Assembly: GCA_034509755.1 (NCBI GenBank)
Contig: CM067541.1
Span: forward strand, 56,927,556-56,991,555
Direction: 5' to 3'
Length of the DNA: 64,000 nucleotides
Source: Anisodus tanguticus
Lineage: Eukaryota; Streptophyta; Magnoliopsida; Solanales; Solanaceae
Positions 1-10,572 of the stretch are shown one piece after another. A program made the translations under genes and the position numbers. Below the pieces are notes generated by a model that was given only the letters and a program-made list of their open reading frames with translations, made no database searches and was not told the origin of the DNA. The stretch's first letter is position 1. Each line of letters opens with the position of its first letter.

Positions 1-743
1 CTGCAGCGAAGATGGTATTTATATACTCCCTCGTAATTTGAAGGCGTTGCCTATTTACATTTATACTAGTAAATATATTAACAATGAGTGTAACCACTTC
101 TATTACCAAACATACAAAAAGAATAGGAAACAAATACTGTATAAATAGAAGAATGCATATACGGAGTAGCCTTTTTTTATCAATCCATCTGCTGTATCCC
201 ATGCTTGCCTATAATCAAAACCAGAAGCTCAAAAAATTAAGCTGGTGAAGAGAAAGTACATAGCAGATAAAATCACTACATCTTTAAGAATTTAAAGGAC
301 ACGGAATTTCTCAATCATTGTTTAACCTTTTCAAATTCTCTATGCATTATGTGAATTAATTGACTGTTTGCATTAAGTACATAATAATTGCTATGTTACA
401 GAGAAAGCCGAAAGTTAGGCATATTATTGGAATTGAACCAAAGTCTTTCCCTTTCCTTATTTATTGTGGAGATGCAGTTAACATCTTGATTTTTCTAATA
501 TAATAACAATAGAGTATATTGTATTAAAATTAGGCAAAAAATTCAAAAAAAAAGAAGAGAAAATAGATAAATAGGAATGTAGGTCATAGAGAGAGGTGAC
601 ACATCACCTTGTTTATGTTTATGTTATATTTATTATATTATATTAAATTTAGATAAAAAAAAAAAAAATAAATAAATAGGAATGGAGACCATAGAGAGTG
701 TCACATAACCTTGTGTCTATCCCTAAGTTTATTATATATAGAG
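1..743 (-). mobile_element. Helitron-like 5' end (minus strand), nested copies
   Basis: Read on the minus strand, the stretch ending near 743 begins TCTATATATAATAAAC, the kind of 5' end seen in plant Helitrons, followed by a GTGTGACAC-like stretch and CTCTCTATGG. A second, similar start lies near 632, giving two imperfect direct repeats at about 525-632 and 640-743. Two other copies of this 5' end occur on the + strand near 24240 and 25135. I see no 3' hairpin or CTRR end in the window, so the element may run off the left edge. No gene is recognisable in this stretch. Confidence 0.45.
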
Positions 744-1318
744 ATATAGATAGATTGAGAAGATTTAAATGATGAAAAGGTTGAAGCTTGTGAATAACAG
801 TAACTAAGATAATATATATTAACAAAACATTATCATTAATCTTTTCATCTTCTTTTGTGAACACTCAAATCAAAGACTATTCATCAAATAGCTTTTGTCA
901 CGATATTGATCTGTGCACCAAAATTCAATCTAGAGAACCAAAAGCCAGACCTCTTAAGGTAAATGTCAAACTACAAAAAATAATTACAAATATTCAAGAA
1001 GACAATTGATATCAGAAACTATAATACCTTGACAAATTTGCTTTTACTTCAAGAATATTCACATCTATTAGATATCAAGGTATAAAGTTTCACGTTTAGA
1101 TCCTAAAACAAAATGAAGCAAAAAAAATATTAACATCAATTGAAAATCATTATTATCAGCCAAACATACTACACTTCAATGAATCGTTAAAATAAAAATA
1201 GGATAAGATTACATATACTAAATAAGAGAAACAGAACAAAACAAACAACATCTGGAAATAATTATTGAAAAAAATAATTATCAGTTACAATGACATAGAG
1301 AATGTAGTAAATTTTTAG
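744..1318. other. AT-rich intergenic, no gene seen
   Basis: This stretch is AT-rich with many short open frames interrupted in all frames. I recognise no gene, RNA or bounded repeat in it. Confidence 0.5.
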
Positions 1319-1571
1319 CTACCTCCGTCACAAAATACTTTTTTATTTTTAAAAATCAATTTAATTAAATTTTAAAATTAAATTAGATTATATTAATATT
1401 TTAAAATTTAAATTTAAATATTTGAAAACTAATATGAAAACTATAAGTTGCAATTCTTTTCATATTAATATGATAAAAAAATATAGCTCAAATTATTAGT
1501 CAAAATTTATAGTGTTTGACTCTTGAAATTAAAAGCGTAATGTGATAAGTATTTTGGAACACAAGGAGTAT
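1319..1571. mobile_element. Stowaway-like MITE
   Basis: About 250 bp bounded by an imperfect inverted repeat: left CTCCGTCACAAAATAC, right (reverse complement) CTCCTTGTGTTCCAAAATAC. The interior is AT-rich with no coding frame. The CTCC(GTC) end is typical of Stowaway MITEs of the Tc1/mariner group. It lies 350 bp upstream of the RanBP1 start codon and could overlap that promoter. Confidence 0.6.
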
Positions 1572-1920
1572 TGAATTTCCTTAAATTACTAAAAAATACT
1601 TTAATTGTAGAAATATTTACATATTTTTTCAAATTTGTAAATTGAAAATTCGAATCTAGAATTTTACCACTACTATTAATACAATCAATAAAATGTGCAT
1701 CAAAATTACAAATAGAATAACTTGAAGAAAAGAAAAAAACGATTAGTTTTGTAAATAAGGGTTGCCTACTCAAAAATATTATTAGCCGGCTGCTGCGTAA
1801 GCCTCACGCTTTATGTGCTGTCGCCAACACAATACAAATCCCTCCAAAACACTATTGTATAAACCTTTCTTCCAATTTCTCTCTCTAAAAAAACCTACAC
1901 AGCAATCCGTACGTTTAACA

Positions 1921-4900
1921 ATGGCAAGCAACGAACCTGAGCACGAGCACAGAGAAGATGAAGAAGCCGCCGGAGCCGATGACGAAGATACCGGAGCTCA
2001 GGTTGCTCCGATTGTAAGGCTCGAGGAAGTTGCCGTAACAACTGGCGAAGAGGACGAAGATGCTATCCTCGATTTGTAATTTGATTTCTCTAATATCGTA
2101 TTTATTGCTCTTGGATCTGCTTTAATTATTGGGATATAGAAATAGCTTAATTCCTGTAAATTTATCGTGACATATCGTGTTTATTGCTTTTAGATCTGCT
2201 CGCTTCAATTTCTAGGTGTGATAAATAGTTTAATTCATGTTAATATATCGTGACAGGAAAGCTAAGCTTTGTTGATTTGTAAGCAATTGATTTCTCTGAT
2301 ATCGTGTTTATTGCTTTTAGATCTGCTCGTTTCAAATTCTAGGATTAATAGTTCAATTCGTGTTAATTTATCGTTACAGGATTGCTTTGCTTTATCGATT
2401 TGGAATTGATTTATCTAATATTGTGTTTATTGCTTTTTCGTTCTGCTCGTTTCAATTTCTTAGGATTGATAAATTAGTTTAATTCGTGTAAATTTATCGT
2501 GAAGAGTTGAGCTTTGTTGATTTGCAATTGATTTCTCTAATATTGTGTTTATTGCTTTTTCGATCTGCTCGTTTCAATTTCTAAAGATTGATAAATAGTT
2601 TAATTTCGTGTAAATTTATCGTGCAGGAGAGCTAAGCTTTATCGATTTGGAATTGATTTCTCTAATATCGTGTTTATTTCTTTTTCGATCTGCTCACTAT
2701 ATTTTCTAGGATTGATAAATTAGTTTAATTTGTGTAAATTTGTGGTGAAGAGATAAGCTTTGTTGATTTGTAATTGATTTCTTCGATCTGCTTGTTTCAA
2801 GTTCTATGATAAATAGTTTAATTCTTGTAAATTTATCGTGACAGGAGAGTTAAGCTTTATTTGTAATTGATTTCTGTGATAATCGTGTTTTTTGCTTTTT
2901 CAATCTGCTCGTTTTAATTTCTAGGATTGATAAATAGTTTAATTATTGTAAATTTGTTGTGAAGAGCTAAGCTTTATCGATTTGTAATTGATTTCTCTGA
3001 TAATCGTGTTTATTGCTTTTTCGATCTGCTCGTTTTAATTACTAGGATTGATAAAATAGTTTAATTTGTGTAAATTTATTGTGAAGAGCTAAGCTTTGTT
3101 GATTTGTAATTGATTGATACCGTGTTTATTGATTTTTCGATATGCTCATTTTAATTTCTAGGATTGATAAATTAGTTTCATTCGTGTAAATTTATCATGA
3201 AGAGCTAAGCTTTGTTGACTCGTAATTGATTTCTGTGATAATCGTGTTTATTGCTTTTTTGATCTGCTAGTTTCAATTTCTTGGATTAATAAATAGTTTA
3301 ATTTCGTGTAAATTTATCGCAGAGAGCTAAGCTTTGTTGATTTGTAATTGATTTCTGTGATGTCGTGTTTATTGCTTTTCGATCTGCTCGTTTTAATTTC
3401 TAGGATTAATAAATAGTTTAATTTCGTGTAAATTTATGGTGAAGAGCTAAGCTTTGTCGATTTGTATTTGATTTCTCTGATATCGTGTTTATTGCTTTCT
3501 GATCTACTTCAAAATTTAGCTTAATTCGTGTAAATTTAATCTGACATGAAAGCTTAGATTTATCGATTTGTAATTGATTTCGATAATATCGTGTTTATTG
3601 CTTTTTCGATCTACTCTTTTTAATTTCTTGGATTGATAAATTAGTTTAATTCGTGTAAATTTATGGTGAAGAGCGAAGCTTTGTTGATTTGTAATTGATT
3701 TCTCTAATATTGTGTTTATTGCTTTTTCGATCCGCTCGCTATAATTTCTAGGATTGATAAATAGTTAAAAGTCATGTTAATTTATTGTGACAGGAAAGTT
3801 AAGCTTTATCTATTTTTAATTGAATTCTCTAATATCGTGTTTATTGCTTTTTTGATCTGCTCGTTTTAATTTCTAGGATTGATAAAATAGGTTAATTATT
3901 GTAAATTTATCGTTGACAGGAAAGCTAAGCTTTATCGATTTGATAAAGATGGGAATCAGTGGAAAGAGAGAGGTGCTGGTACTGTTAAGCTTTTAAAGCA
4001 TAAGGAAACTGGAAAAGTTCGTCTTGTTATGCGCCAATCTAAGACTCTTAAGATCTGTGCCAATCATCTAGGTTTGTTTATCGTCTAAGTTATATGACTT
4101 TTACTTACGTTATTAAAGTTGATTTATTCAATTATGTGTTGCATTTGGTTGGGAGATCTGTAATGTGGAATCTGATCTTATAAATTTCGGTGCGATCCAA
4201 TTATGTGGTTAACTTAATACCTCATAGACGAATGAAAACACATGCAAAAAAAAATTTCCAAAATTTGAACTAAAAGTGTCTAATTGGAGCCATTTTATTA
4301 GGAGGTGAGGTGTTCAATTGGAACATGGATGAAATACCCTGACAAGCTTAAGGAGATGACACTGTGTTAAGCCTTATTAAAATTGATTTATTCAATTATA
4401 TATTTCATTTGGTTGGGAAATCTGTAATATGGACTCTGATCTTATAAGTTTTGGTTTTGATGCAGTTATTCCGACGATGACAGTTCAGGAACATGCTGGA
4501 AACGAGAAGTCCTGCGTGTGGCATGCAGCAGATTTTGCTGATGGCGAATTGAAGGATGAATTTTTTTGTATTAGATTTGCATCGATCGAGAGTAAGAATT
4601 TCTAACTCTAGTACTGTCATTTTCTACTAGATTTTAGGGTCTTATTTGTAGATGAAGTTCCGATTAGCCAAAATCTGAAATTTCCTTTCTTAATAATTAA
4701 TTGCCTTTGCCCATTGATTACTAGTCATTATACTTAGCTTCCTTTGTGGTTGTAGATTTAAAGTATTCAGATCAAGTGAGTGTAGAAGTTCCAGTTAATG
4801 ACTGTACTTTTGGGTGGGATTTGTAGTTTCTCATTTTCTTCTTGTTAGTAACCAACTCAAGCTTGTCTCTATGGTCAAAAGCCTATACTTGTGCTTAGTG

Positions 4901-7402
4901 TGCATATGATTGAATTCTTTTTTATTGTTCAGAAAATATTAGTCTAGTTGAAATTGCTATAATTGACCCCAATTTGGAAGATTGAATGTTGAATGTAGTG
5001 TAGATCATTAGATTAGATCTTCAGGTCTGAAGTGTAAAGGTTGTGCAATTCAGCTACCTGAGTGGGATGCAAACCAACTGGAGGTTCCAGTTTTAACGAG
5101 GCTATGATTGTTGTTTAGATTGGTGATGGACCAAGGCAAGATTGTAGTACCACCAAATTATGCTTGGGTATTTTGGTGGATGGTAATGTTTCTATCCCAT
5201 GTTTGAGGCATGGCTGGTGACAAATCTCTTGAGACATTTAGTTAAATTGCTTTGTATACAATAGTGTTTAACCCTTGTTGTTCCTCTCGTGCATAAACTA
5301 GGTAAGGAATAAACCAATACAAGATAATAACAAAAATGTACTGATAAAAATAGTAGTAAGAATAATAACAGAGGTGAAAGTATATCAAATGGAAAGGTGA
5401 AGGATAAAATATTGCATCATCCCAGGTAAGAGAGGAGCGGGTACCGGTTGGCCAAACCAGGGGAAGCAGTTGTTGATAGCTGGTGCATGGGGGGAGGGGG
5501 GAGGTTAGAATAACATTTATATTCGTGGAGATAAGATTTTACTCCTTCCAAATAATCCATTTCAATCTTCCTAGAAGTACAAAACATGGGTTCATTGAAT
5601 CAATCCTTCCAAATAATCCATTTCAATCTTCCTAGAAGTACAAAACATGGGTTCATTGAATCAATGGCATAGATGGAGAGGTAAATAGAACTTTGCAAGT
5701 TCTCCCCTCAGAACTTTCTAATATTCTTACTTGAATCAATGGCATGACCTTTCAGATGTTGATGTGTAATAGAGGTTATTTCATATCCAAGGGGTACCTT
5801 TTCCACCTTTTTGCACATTCTCAACATGATATGTTAGTTGTGGCTTTAATGGCGTATAATCCTTGAAAATATAAACAAGATAATAGTGGTCAAGGAAGCT
5901 AAGATACCCTACATACTTCCTATTGAAAATTGAAACAGTGGTTGAAGCATGAATAGATCTTGGAAGAGTAAAATGCTTATGAAGGTTGATTGCATCATTG
6001 CAGAAACTATGGAGTTGATAGACTGAAGTGCCGACTCAAAATTATAGATGTACAAATTTTACCTCTCCACATTGTGCGCTATGATAAAGATAATCTCTCT
6101 TGTGACATAGGTTTTGTTACCAGTCTGATCACTCCCATGGCTTAGGCCCCTCCTACACAGTAGATCCACGACTTTGCTGATGTGGGAAAAGCAAACCATA
6201 CCTTAAACTGAAAAGCATAAATTAGACTTCTCTTTGCAAGGGAATAACATACACATTCTTTTTTCTTAAGTGGCAACATGCATATTATCTTATACCTTTG
6301 TTTTGTGTTCAATCGTTTTGTTGTGTTCTTGTTCTCATTATATTAATTGGTATTACTGTCATTATAATAGTATTAATACTATAAGGTACTAAGAGTTAAG
6401 CCAGGTTGCGTGTGTTGGGATAAGGCGAGAGGGGAATGATGAGAACAACAGTATGTATTAGTACACCCCATGTTTCAGCCCTCTGCTATTGTTTCAAAAT
6501 TCTCAAATTCCAGAAACAATTTCATTGCAGGCCTTCCTTGGTTTTGAATCTAAAACAGTAGACTGCAAATCAGATGCACCATTAGAAGGCAAGGCAAATC
6601 AGATGCACCATTGCAGGCCTTCCTTGGTTTCTTAGTGAGGTTGTTGAGAACCTTTGCATCATATTATCTTGATTGAGGTCTGTGTTAGTGAACTGATCTG
6701 GGATTTCTCTCCAGAATCCCTATGACCTCATTGGGTTCTTGTGAAAGAATCATGGTTAATACTGCATGCTTGTTTACCTTATTGAGAGCGATTGCTCTTT
6801 TGATACTTGAGGACTGGTGCTTCATAAGCAAATAGGGATTATTGGATTACAAGGCATGGGATGAACCTAACCGGGTGTGAAACATGATCTTTTAATTACC
6901 AGGTCTTTTAGGATTCCGATCATCATTGCAGTTCCACTCAACATATTGGAGTTAATTACTTTTAAGGGATTAGAAAATTGCCTATGATTGGGGATATGTC
7001 AAACACTGGATGAGAGGGGTCCTTGAAGTGATTCTGAGGAAGTTGTAGATTAATAGTATGCATGATCATGATCATGACCCTGATTCTTTTATGTTGCTGC
7101 CTCTGAATCATTTTATTTCTTTTTTCTCTCAGCAAAAATGATGTCTTAGTCTAATGTGTTTCTTCTTAGATTGCAAGACCTTCATGGAGAAGTTTCAAGA
7201 GGTTGCTGAATCACAAAAAAAGGAAGAGGAAAATGAGGATGCATCTAATGCTGCTGGCCTACTTGAGAAGTTGAGTGTTGAAGATAAGAAGGCAGAAGAA
7301 AAGAGCAAGGAAAAAGCTGAAGAGAAAACGAAGGAAGACGACGTCAAAGAAGAGAAGTCTTCTGATAATGCAGACAAGAAAGATGAGACTGCTTCAGCCT
7401 GA
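1921..7402 (+). CDS. RANBP1: Ran-binding protein 1 (RanBP1), four exons
   Basis: Exons 1921-2075, 3920-4071, 4466-4591 and 7170-7402 join in frame (666 nt) to give 221 aa, the usual plant RanBP1 length. An acidic N-terminus (about residues 1-50) is followed by one Ran-binding domain (about 40-165) containing YRFD, QWKERGAGTVKLLKHKETG, RLVMRQ and FCIRFAS, then a Lys/Glu-rich charged tail. RanBP1 binds Ran-GTP in the cytoplasm and helps RanGAP hydrolyse GTP, releasing export complexes. The start is the first ATG after a CT-rich leader (ctctctctaaa). All introns are GT-AG. Odd points: intron 1 (2076-3919) is a tandem array of decoy acceptor units, intron 2 carries a duplicated 3' end, and intron 3 is 2.6 kb. 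A possible polyadenylation signal (aataaaaaa) is at about 7871. Identification is firm from the Ran-binding domain; exon joins come from reading frame and family similarity. Confidence 0.95.
2076..3919 (+). repeat. ~120-bp tandem repeat array filling RanBP1 intron 1
   Basis: About 16 diverged copies, period roughly 100-125 bp, of a unit running GATTTgtaattgatttc, a tatcgtgtttattgcttt block, a gatctgctcg block, ttctaggattgat, tagtttaattcg, and tttatcgtgacag + GAAAGCTAAGCTTT. The last unit supplies the true 3' splice site (AG at 3918-3919) and the first bases of exon 2. Most other copies keep a look-alike of the exon-2 start and of the exon-1 end. The copy at 2257-2278 has both a usable AG in front and GTAAGC behind, so it could act as a 22-nt exon. 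Copies with damaged acceptors read gaagag instead of gacag. Confidence 0.9.
4118..4465 (+). repeat. Duplicated intron 3' end flanking a dispersed repeat (RanBP1 intron 2)
   Basis: An approximately 80-bp segment (ttgatttattcaattat ... catttggttggga ... tctgatcttataa) occurs at 4118-4196 and again at 4384-4465, where it ends in the real acceptor (gatgcag). Between the copies, about 4205-4382, lies a member of the dispersed family seen at 53270, 56100 and 59800 (GAGGTGTTCAATTG, ctaatagacgaatg-like and tactaagcc-like blocks). The upstream copy has lost its AG. Confidence 0.7.
5544..5665 (+). repeat. Perfect 61-bp tandem duplication (RanBP1 intron 3)
   Basis: Two head-to-tail copies, 5544-5604 and 5605-5665, each starting CCTTCCAAATAATCC and ending CATTGAATCAAT, appear identical. 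A looser duplication of GGCCTTCCTTGGTTT and AAATCAGATGCACCATT lies at 6530-6635 in the same intron. Confidence 0.85.
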
Positions 7403-8245
7403 GAGATGTATGTCATGTACGCCAAATGTAGTTGGTGAGGTTCATAATACCTCCATTTTTGCCAACCAAATTTGGGTATAGTCTGGTCAAGTGCAAGGGG
7501 TGTTTACTTCTTGCTGTTGGTTTGGGGCGGGGTCGGTTTGTTTGTGTTTTGGGGGGGGGGGGGAAGGGGAGGAGGTTGTTTGTTTGCCCGTCTCTGAGGT
7601 GTTTCAATATCTTGGGGAAACTCACATTAAGGTGGGTCTTGTTCTCTGGTTGAGGTATTGTGTTGGTCTACTGTAAGTCTTGGTATTATTATTTATATAC
7701 CCAACTGTACGTTGCTCATGTAAGTCTTCTTTTGAGGCTGTTCTTTTCTCAGTGTCTTTGGTTTCCTATAATTCAATTCATTACTTATTTGGGAAGTTGA
7801 AGCCTACTTCTAGGTTATCTGATGCATCCAGGTTTATGTGTTAAATTGTGTTTCTATGGATGTGCCTTCTTAATAAAAAATTGGCATGGTAAAAGAAACA
7901 GGCTCTCTTGGTCATCAGCCTAGTTTCGTGAAGGAAAACACTCAACTTGATTTTGTAATGATATACGGAAACACATGACGCTGCTTTTAGTACTGTGACT
8001 TGAAGAGTGCTGTCGACTTTGGTCGCTTAGGAACTTTGATTTAAAGAGTTCTCTAGATTTTGGGTTTAAATGTACATAAATACATATTTGTGAGCAACTT
8101 TCTTGGATAACAAAGCTCGTCTTCTGCTTTATAAGGTATGAGAAGGATTTATAGTCATTTCTGAATATCTAACCTCTGTGGGTTACTGTCACAAAATGTT
8201 AATGAGTTGCATGTAGTAATTGGTTCTATATGATTTATTTTCTTG
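7403..8245. other. RanBP1 3' UTR and spacer
   Basis: Holds the presumed RanBP1 3' untranslated region (poly-G run at about 7551-7562, AATAAAAA near 7871), then AT-rich spacer. I see no further gene. Confidence 0.5.
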
Positions 8246-8361
8246 GTGACTTTGTCGTTATCTATCTACCAAGGTAGAGTTAATGTCTGCGTACTCTACC
8301 TTTCCAGACTTCACGTTGTGGGATTTCACTGGGTGTGGTGTTGTTGTGACTTTGTCGTTAT
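8246..8361 (+). mobile_element. 5'-truncated retroposon with perfect 16-bp target duplication
   Basis: The insert 8262-8345 (84 bp) contains a degenerate copy of the block gtctgcgtac...ccagac...gtgggattt...actgggt and ends in GTTGTTGTTG-like sequence, the TTG tail of plant RTE LINEs and the SINEs they mobilise. It is flanked by identical copies of GTGACTTTGTCGTTAT (8246-8261 and 8346-8361), a typical target-primed insertion. Related copies occur in reverse at 35557, 38546 and 42411. Confidence 0.85.
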
Positions 8362-8917
8362 AATAGTGACGGTCGTATGACTCGGCAGTTATTTATGATT
8401 TGTTAAGAAAGCTCCATTGACATTTTAAAATGAGTCATATGCTCGATTTCAATAAGAGATGTTGAGGGATATTACTGTTTAAGACCTAACTATAAGGTCC
8501 CAGAATGATTTGATTTGAAGTTAAACTTCTTACTTTTGATATCTCCTCTACGTGAAATATATGGTCTTCGGGAGTTGAGATTCTACCTAGTTAAAAAAAT
8601 GTCATAATTATAATTTATATATCTATTCCTTTTTATTAGTTCATCAGAGGGACTTTAATTTCTTAAAATGTTTTAATATTGTCCTTTCTATTCTATAGCA
8701 ATCTTTTGTAGCTCACCAGATTAACCAGAACTGTAGGGCGGAATGGGCTATTGAATTCTCACTGCCCATGTGTTCCATTTAAGCTCATCTCAATCCAATA
8801 TAGGTGAAATAAATCTTTAATTAAATAACTAAAATCTCAAGCCAATTTTTACAATTTATTATTTTCTTTTTAAAAGTGTGAATAATTAGAGAGAGGAAGG
8901 TACAAAGAGTACTACTA
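8362..8917. other. Intergenic, no gene seen
   Basis: AT-rich spacer between the retroposon and the 1.28-kb element. No gene or RNA recognised. Confidence 0.5.
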
Positions 8918-10204
8918 CCGGTGTTTTAAAATGCAGTTTCTGGACTCGCCCCGGGGTGAGGCACTGACAAAATGCTTCGGATCTCACGTGTGGAGCTTAC
9001 GCCCTAAGCGTCCGATTGTACGCCCTAAACACGCCTAACGCCCAACACTCGAGGCTCGTTTACAATTCTTACACAAATTATATGTTAAATTCGTTAATTA
9101 TAATGGTTGACCCTCATAATTCTTTAACAAATGAATGATATTTAATAGTTTCACATATATATATAAATAAGAAGATTGGGTGTAACTCAAGTAACAAGTG
9201 GTAGTATTGCATATTTACTATTTGAGAACATCGTGAGGGTGAATATCACTTAATATTCATTTAAAAATACATAGCCAATTTGTACATTTTCACTTGTCAT
9301 TTGTCTTTTGTTCTATGTATCAAACTTATCATATTTTATTATTTTGTTATTTGAAAGTAATTTTAATTTTATTCATGGGGAGTTACGTTTTAATTATAAT
9401 ACTGATAAATTTTATTAATATAAAATGAACAGTAATAGTAATATTGTTTTAAGATATTGTGATTTTTTCATTCTTTGAAAGTTAAGATATTAGAGTTGAT
9501 TTGTATTCATAATAACTTTTATTTCATTGTATTGTTTATCTTGTAAAATTATGTTATATATGATTTCAAGTTGTATGCAGAGGTAGCTAGAGGGTGAGAC
9601 TAGTAAAACTTTTGCTTTAGGCCACCAAGCTTTTGAGGCCCCAAAAACTTTTACCCACAAATTTTATGGTTTAAGTTTCTCTTAGATATATTGAAGATTG
9701 TAAAAAGAAGTACAAAATATATATAACAAAAGAAAGCAAAAACACTATCTATGTTTTAAGCGCAATATTTAAAACTTTGAACTAAACTACTCAAATCTTC
9801 ATATTATTAAATAAAGTTTTTACAATAACATTCTATGTAATGTCTTCAAAACAATGATTAATATATTATTGACTTAATTTTGATCCTCATTAATATAAAT
9901 ACTAATGTTATCATATGAAGTAAAAGACAACAAGTATGAAAAATAAAAAAGGCAACACTAATTTTTTTATATATGTGTCTATACTTAAGCTCTCGTATTT
10001 AAGTTTAGTTTTATTGTTATATATATATATATATCATTTATTTACAATTTTTTTAAAAAAATTAATTTTATCTATTTAATAATATTTATTATAATTGTAT
10101 TATTTTATAAAATACTAAAAATTAAATACATATGAGTCTTACGCTCCCGAGTCAAATGTAAAAGGCCTCACTTTACGCCCCACCTTTTAAAACATTGACT
10201 ACTA
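8911..10204. mobile_element. 1.28-kb non-autonomous DNA element with 7-bp target duplication
   Basis: The repeat ACTACTA flanks the unit at 8911-8917 and 10198-10204. Inside, the left end reads ccggTGTTTTAAAAtg...cgccccggggtgaggcac and the right end, reversed, caaTGTTTTAAAAgg...ggggcgtaaagtgaggc, so both ends share TGTTTTAAAA and a GGGGCG/GTGAGGC block. The left end repeats the word 'cgccctaa' several times; the interior is AT-rich without a coding frame. The target-site length fits a hAT- or Mutator-like class; I cannot decide between them. It separates RanBP1 from PDC. Confidence 0.6.
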
Positions 10205-10572
10205 GTATTCTATGCCTTTATACAATGACCGACTGCAGAAATATTTACACCTAAATTATAGTATAAATAAAATTATGGTACAACAATTAGATAGTAAATC
10301 CGATCATTGAGCCAAGACATTCGCTCTGTGTTGGGTGTCCTGACATTTTGAAGCAGTAAAAGGAAAGAAAAAAAAATTAACCACTTCTCCAAGAAAACAA
10401 TACGAGACATCCCTACCTATTCTTCACTCAATTTTCCCTACCTTTTCGAATCTTAACAAACTGACTTCTTCTATTCTTATGTACACAAATATATATATAT
10501 TCTCCTCATGTCTTCCATTTTCCATTACCATTTCTCCTAACAACAATTTTCTCAATACCGAAATTTCATAAT
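10205..10572 (+). promoter_or_regulatory. PDC upstream region with TATA box
   Basis: A TATA-like tract (aatatatatatattc, about 10488-10502) lies some 75 nt before the PDC start codon, with a CT-rich leader after it (tctcctcatgtcttcc). The upstream 370 bp between the DNA element and the gene is the likely promoter. I did not find a motif I can safely call an anaerobic response element. Confidence 0.5.

Noticed and set aside
2076..3919. Regular repeats reminiscent of a CRISPR array
   Set aside because: Units are long, diverged and contiguous without unique spacers, lie inside a plant intron, and are explained as tandem duplication.
7432..7676. Gly-rich + strand frames after the RanBP1 stop
   Set aside because: Generated by the poly-G run in the 3' UTR.
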